6,085 nt of DNA, taken from positions 1-6,085 of the forward strand of contig JAGDCK010000170.1 of assembly GCA_017958585.1 (NCBI GenBank), given 5' to 3'. The position numbers and the translations under genes are program-made. A model generated the notes under the pieces. It was not told the origin of the DNA, ran no database searches, and worked only from the letters and a program-made list of their open reading frames with translations. Every line of letters starts with the position of its first letter. Positions within the stretch are counted from its first letter, which is position 1. Of this stretch, positions 4,333-6,085 are shown piece by piece. This DNA is from Lachnospiraceae bacterium (GTDB lineage: Bacteria > Bacillota > Clostridia > Lachnospirales > Lachnospiraceae).

Positions 4333-6085
4333 GTGCAGAATTTTGAGTATCTTGAAATCGTGGATAAACACAAATTCCAACAACTTCAAGACAGATTCTC
4401 AAAGATCACCGGGTGCTCCGTCTATTGTACGCAAAACGACGGAAAGACATTGACATATCTCTCGGGAAACATTTCCCAGGAGACCCTTCAGTCTCCTGCT
4501 TACAGAGAGGCTATCGATGCGGCCCTTGAGAGAGTTGAGGACGGTTCGCTTGAAGATATGGCCATTGAGGGCGTGGACGGGGAAGACGTTCTTGTGGCAG
4601 CTATAGCAGTGCGCCATCAGGATTCTACAATATTATACTGGATGGTGATTCAGGAAAGCTCGGAAGAGAATGAGGAAAGATTCTTTTCCACAATTGATAT
4701 ATTAAGAGAGATAAGTCTGCTATTTATCGATGCTCACATGTCTGCGTACAGCGCCGAGGCAGAGAGCAGAAAGAGCCTTTCCGAAAAAGAAGAGATGGGC
4801 AGGAACCTGGAGCGAATAGAAGCTACCACGCAGATCGTGCAGCTTTTGGACAGCGACGGGCCTGTTGAGGGCGTCATAGACAGATGGCTGGAGATATTGG
4901 GCAGCTATCTGAAGGTCGATACGGCGGAGGTTTTCCAGATCGACTCCGAAAATGAGACCATGGACATCATCGGATCATGGAAGGGAGAAGGCGCCATACC
5001 TCATTATGACAAGACAAGTAATCTTGAGATACCTAACCTTATCAGGGTGACAAAGCCCCTTGTGATATCCAGTGACGGATCCCACACTGAGTATCAAAAG
5101 GATATGGAGGCCATGAAGCTTCAGGCCGTGATGGTATTTCCGGTTTTGCAGAGTGACGGAACACCGGGGATGATAGTGTCCCTGGATCACATGAGCAACA
5201 AACACATCTTCAGCATGGCGGAGATCAAATTCGCCTCCGATGCGGTTAAGATCCTGCAGAGCGTGCTGACCAGGAGGATCCAGAAGAATTCACTGGCCGG
5301 ATCCTTCAATGCGCTTGAGGCGATCCTTGACAATGTGGGTTGTTCCATATACGTTACCACTGTGGACGGGGAGCAGGTGCTTTTTGCAAACAAGCGTCTG
5401 CAGAACATATTTGCCAGAGAACTGAGGGATGAGACCTTCAGAATGCTCATCGAAAGAGGCAAAAGCGACAGCAAAAACGGTACCTCAGCGGAACTTTTCT
5501 ATGAGGAAAAGAATCGCTGGTACGATATGATATTTAAAGAGATCTCATGGGTGGACGGCAGAAGGGCCATGCTTTATTCCCTGTATGACGTCACCGACAA
5601 GAAACTCTACCAGAGAAAGATCGAGCAGCAGGCCTATACGGACTTCCTCACAGGACTCTACAACAGAATGTGCTGTGAAAAGGATCTGGCCCGCCAGGTG
5701 GATGTGGCAAAGAAAAACGGCGGCACCGGTGCCATACTTTATATCGATCTGGATGATTTCAAGCATATTAACGACGGATTGGGACATCAGTACGGCGACG
5801 TGCTGTTAAAATCCATATCCGCATCCCTAAAGAGCATAGACGGTATCAGAAATACCTGCTATCGTATGGGCGGAGATGAGTTTGTCATCGTGATCCCCGC
5901 CATGTTTTACAAAAATTATGACAGGATCATAAGCGATATCAAAAATGTCTTTGCAAGGCCATGGTTTTTAAAGGATGGCGAGTATTACTGCACCATGAGT
6001 ATGGGTATCGTCACCTTCCCTGATGCGGGAGATTCGGTGGCTGATCTCATAAAAAAAGCGGATATCGCCATGTACGAGGCCAAAA
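4333..6085 (+). CDS. Multi-sensor diguanylate cyclase (GGDEF), 3' end outside window
   Basis: The frame stays open from GTG 4333 to the window edge, 584 codons, and is closed upstream by TAA at 4327. There is no signal peptide or membrane helix, so it is a cytosolic sensor. In order: an N-terminal sensor-like region (about residues 10-130, with FSKITGCSVYCTQNDGKTL) that I cannot name, perhaps PocR- or PAS-like; a coiled-coil linker (about 137-170); a GAF-like domain (about 172-315); a PAS domain (about 325-425, ending YDVTDKK); and GGDEF from YTDFLTGLYNR (435-445). The GGDEF domain has DLDDFKHINDGLGHQYGD (472-489) and an intact GGDEF at 513-517, so synthesis of c-di-GMP from two GTP is expected. 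The inhibitory RxxD site is absent: residues 504-507 read GIRN. The domain is cut near KADIAMYEAK, and an EAL phosphodiesterase domain could follow beyond the edge. GTG 4333 is the longest start; GTG 4360 is an alternative, and neither has a well-placed ribosome binding site. Confidence 0.9.
   Translation, partial: MQNFEYLEIVDKHKFQQLQDRFSKITGCSVYCTQNDGKTLTYLSGNISQETLQSPAYREAIDAALERVEDGSLEDMAIEGVDGEDVLVAAIAVRHQDSTILYWMVIQESSEENEERFFSTIDILREISLLFIDAHMSAYSAEAESRKSLSEKEEMGRNLERIEATTQIVQLLDSDGPVEGVIDRWLEILGSYLKVDTAEVFQIDSENETMDIIGSWKGEGAIPHYDKTSNLEIPNLIRVTKPLVISSDGSHTEYQKDMEAMKLQAVMVFPVLQSDGTPGMIVSLDHMSNKHIFSMAEIKFASDAVKILQSVLTRRIQKNSLAGSFNALEAILDNVGCSIYVTTVDGEQVLFANKRLQNIFARELRDETFRMLIERGKSDSKNGTSAELFYEEKNRWYDMIFKEISWVDGRRAMLYSLYDVTDKKLYQRKIEQQAYTDFLTGLYNRMCCEKDLARQVDVAKKNGGTGAILYIDLDDFKHINDGLGHQYGDVLLKSISASLKSIDGIRNTCYRMGGDEFVIVIPAMFYKNYDRIISDIKNVFARPWFLKDGEYYCTMSMGIVTFPDAGDSVADLIKKADIAMYEAK

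Noticed and set aside
4320..4346. Programmed frameshift at TTTAAAA near the start of the GGDEF gene
   Set aside because: A -1 slip from the TTG 4320 frame does not enter the GGDEF frame, and no stimulatory structure is visible, so the heptamer is probably chance.
4154..4617. Two - strand frames across the guaB-GGDEF gap and the start of the GGDEF gene
   Set aside because: The + strand frame carries a continuous multi-domain protein there, and the - strand frames have no ribosome binding site or motif.

Overview
The window looks like an ordinary chromosomal stretch from a low-to-moderate GC Gram-positive anaerobe of the Clostridia, most likely Lachnospiraceae (Butyrivibrio-like). This placement is inferred from protein style (DegV, a small two-helix membrane protein next to guaB, a multi-sensor GGDEF protein), AT-rich intergenic DNA with sigma-A-type promoters, and AGGAGG-type ribosome binding sites. 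No sequence search was possible. There are five protein genes and no RNA gene, mobile element, CRISPR array or phage signature.

Layout. Positions 1-146 are AT-rich upstream DNA with a small inverted repeat. 147-1016 (+) encodes a DegV/FakB-type fatty-acid-binding protein. It converges on 1111-1869 (-), an unrecognised protein with one N-terminal membrane helix and an extracytoplasmic domain that resembles solute-binding proteins; a strong hairpin at 1058-1089 separates the two. A 212-bp divergent region (1870-2081) carries one good promoter facing each way. 2082-2585 (+) is a small two-helix membrane protein, tentatively of the DUF6106 type. Four bases after its stop codon a near-consensus promoter begins, which serves guaB (IMP dehydrogenase, 2664-4121, +). 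A hairpin at 4128-4154 follows guaB. A 211-bp gap (4122-4332) holds two candidate promoters and a short leader. The last gene, 4333 to the window end (+), is an incomplete cytosolic diguanylate-cyclase-type protein: novel N-terminal sensor region, coiled coil, GAF-like, PAS and GGDEF.

How they work together. The genes do not form one operon: each appears to have its own promoter or terminator. The themes are membrane lipid supply (DegV), guanine nucleotide synthesis (GuaB) and use of GTP for second-messenger signalling (GGDEF), plus two envelope proteins of unknown role. A functional link between GuaB and the GGDEF protein through GTP is possible, but proximity is the only evidence.

I did not find a convincing previously undescribed system. 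The points most worth a second look are the N-terminal domain of the GGDEF protein, which echoes its own PAS domain; the odd translation start of that gene; and the two unexplained envelope proteins at the divergent promoter.
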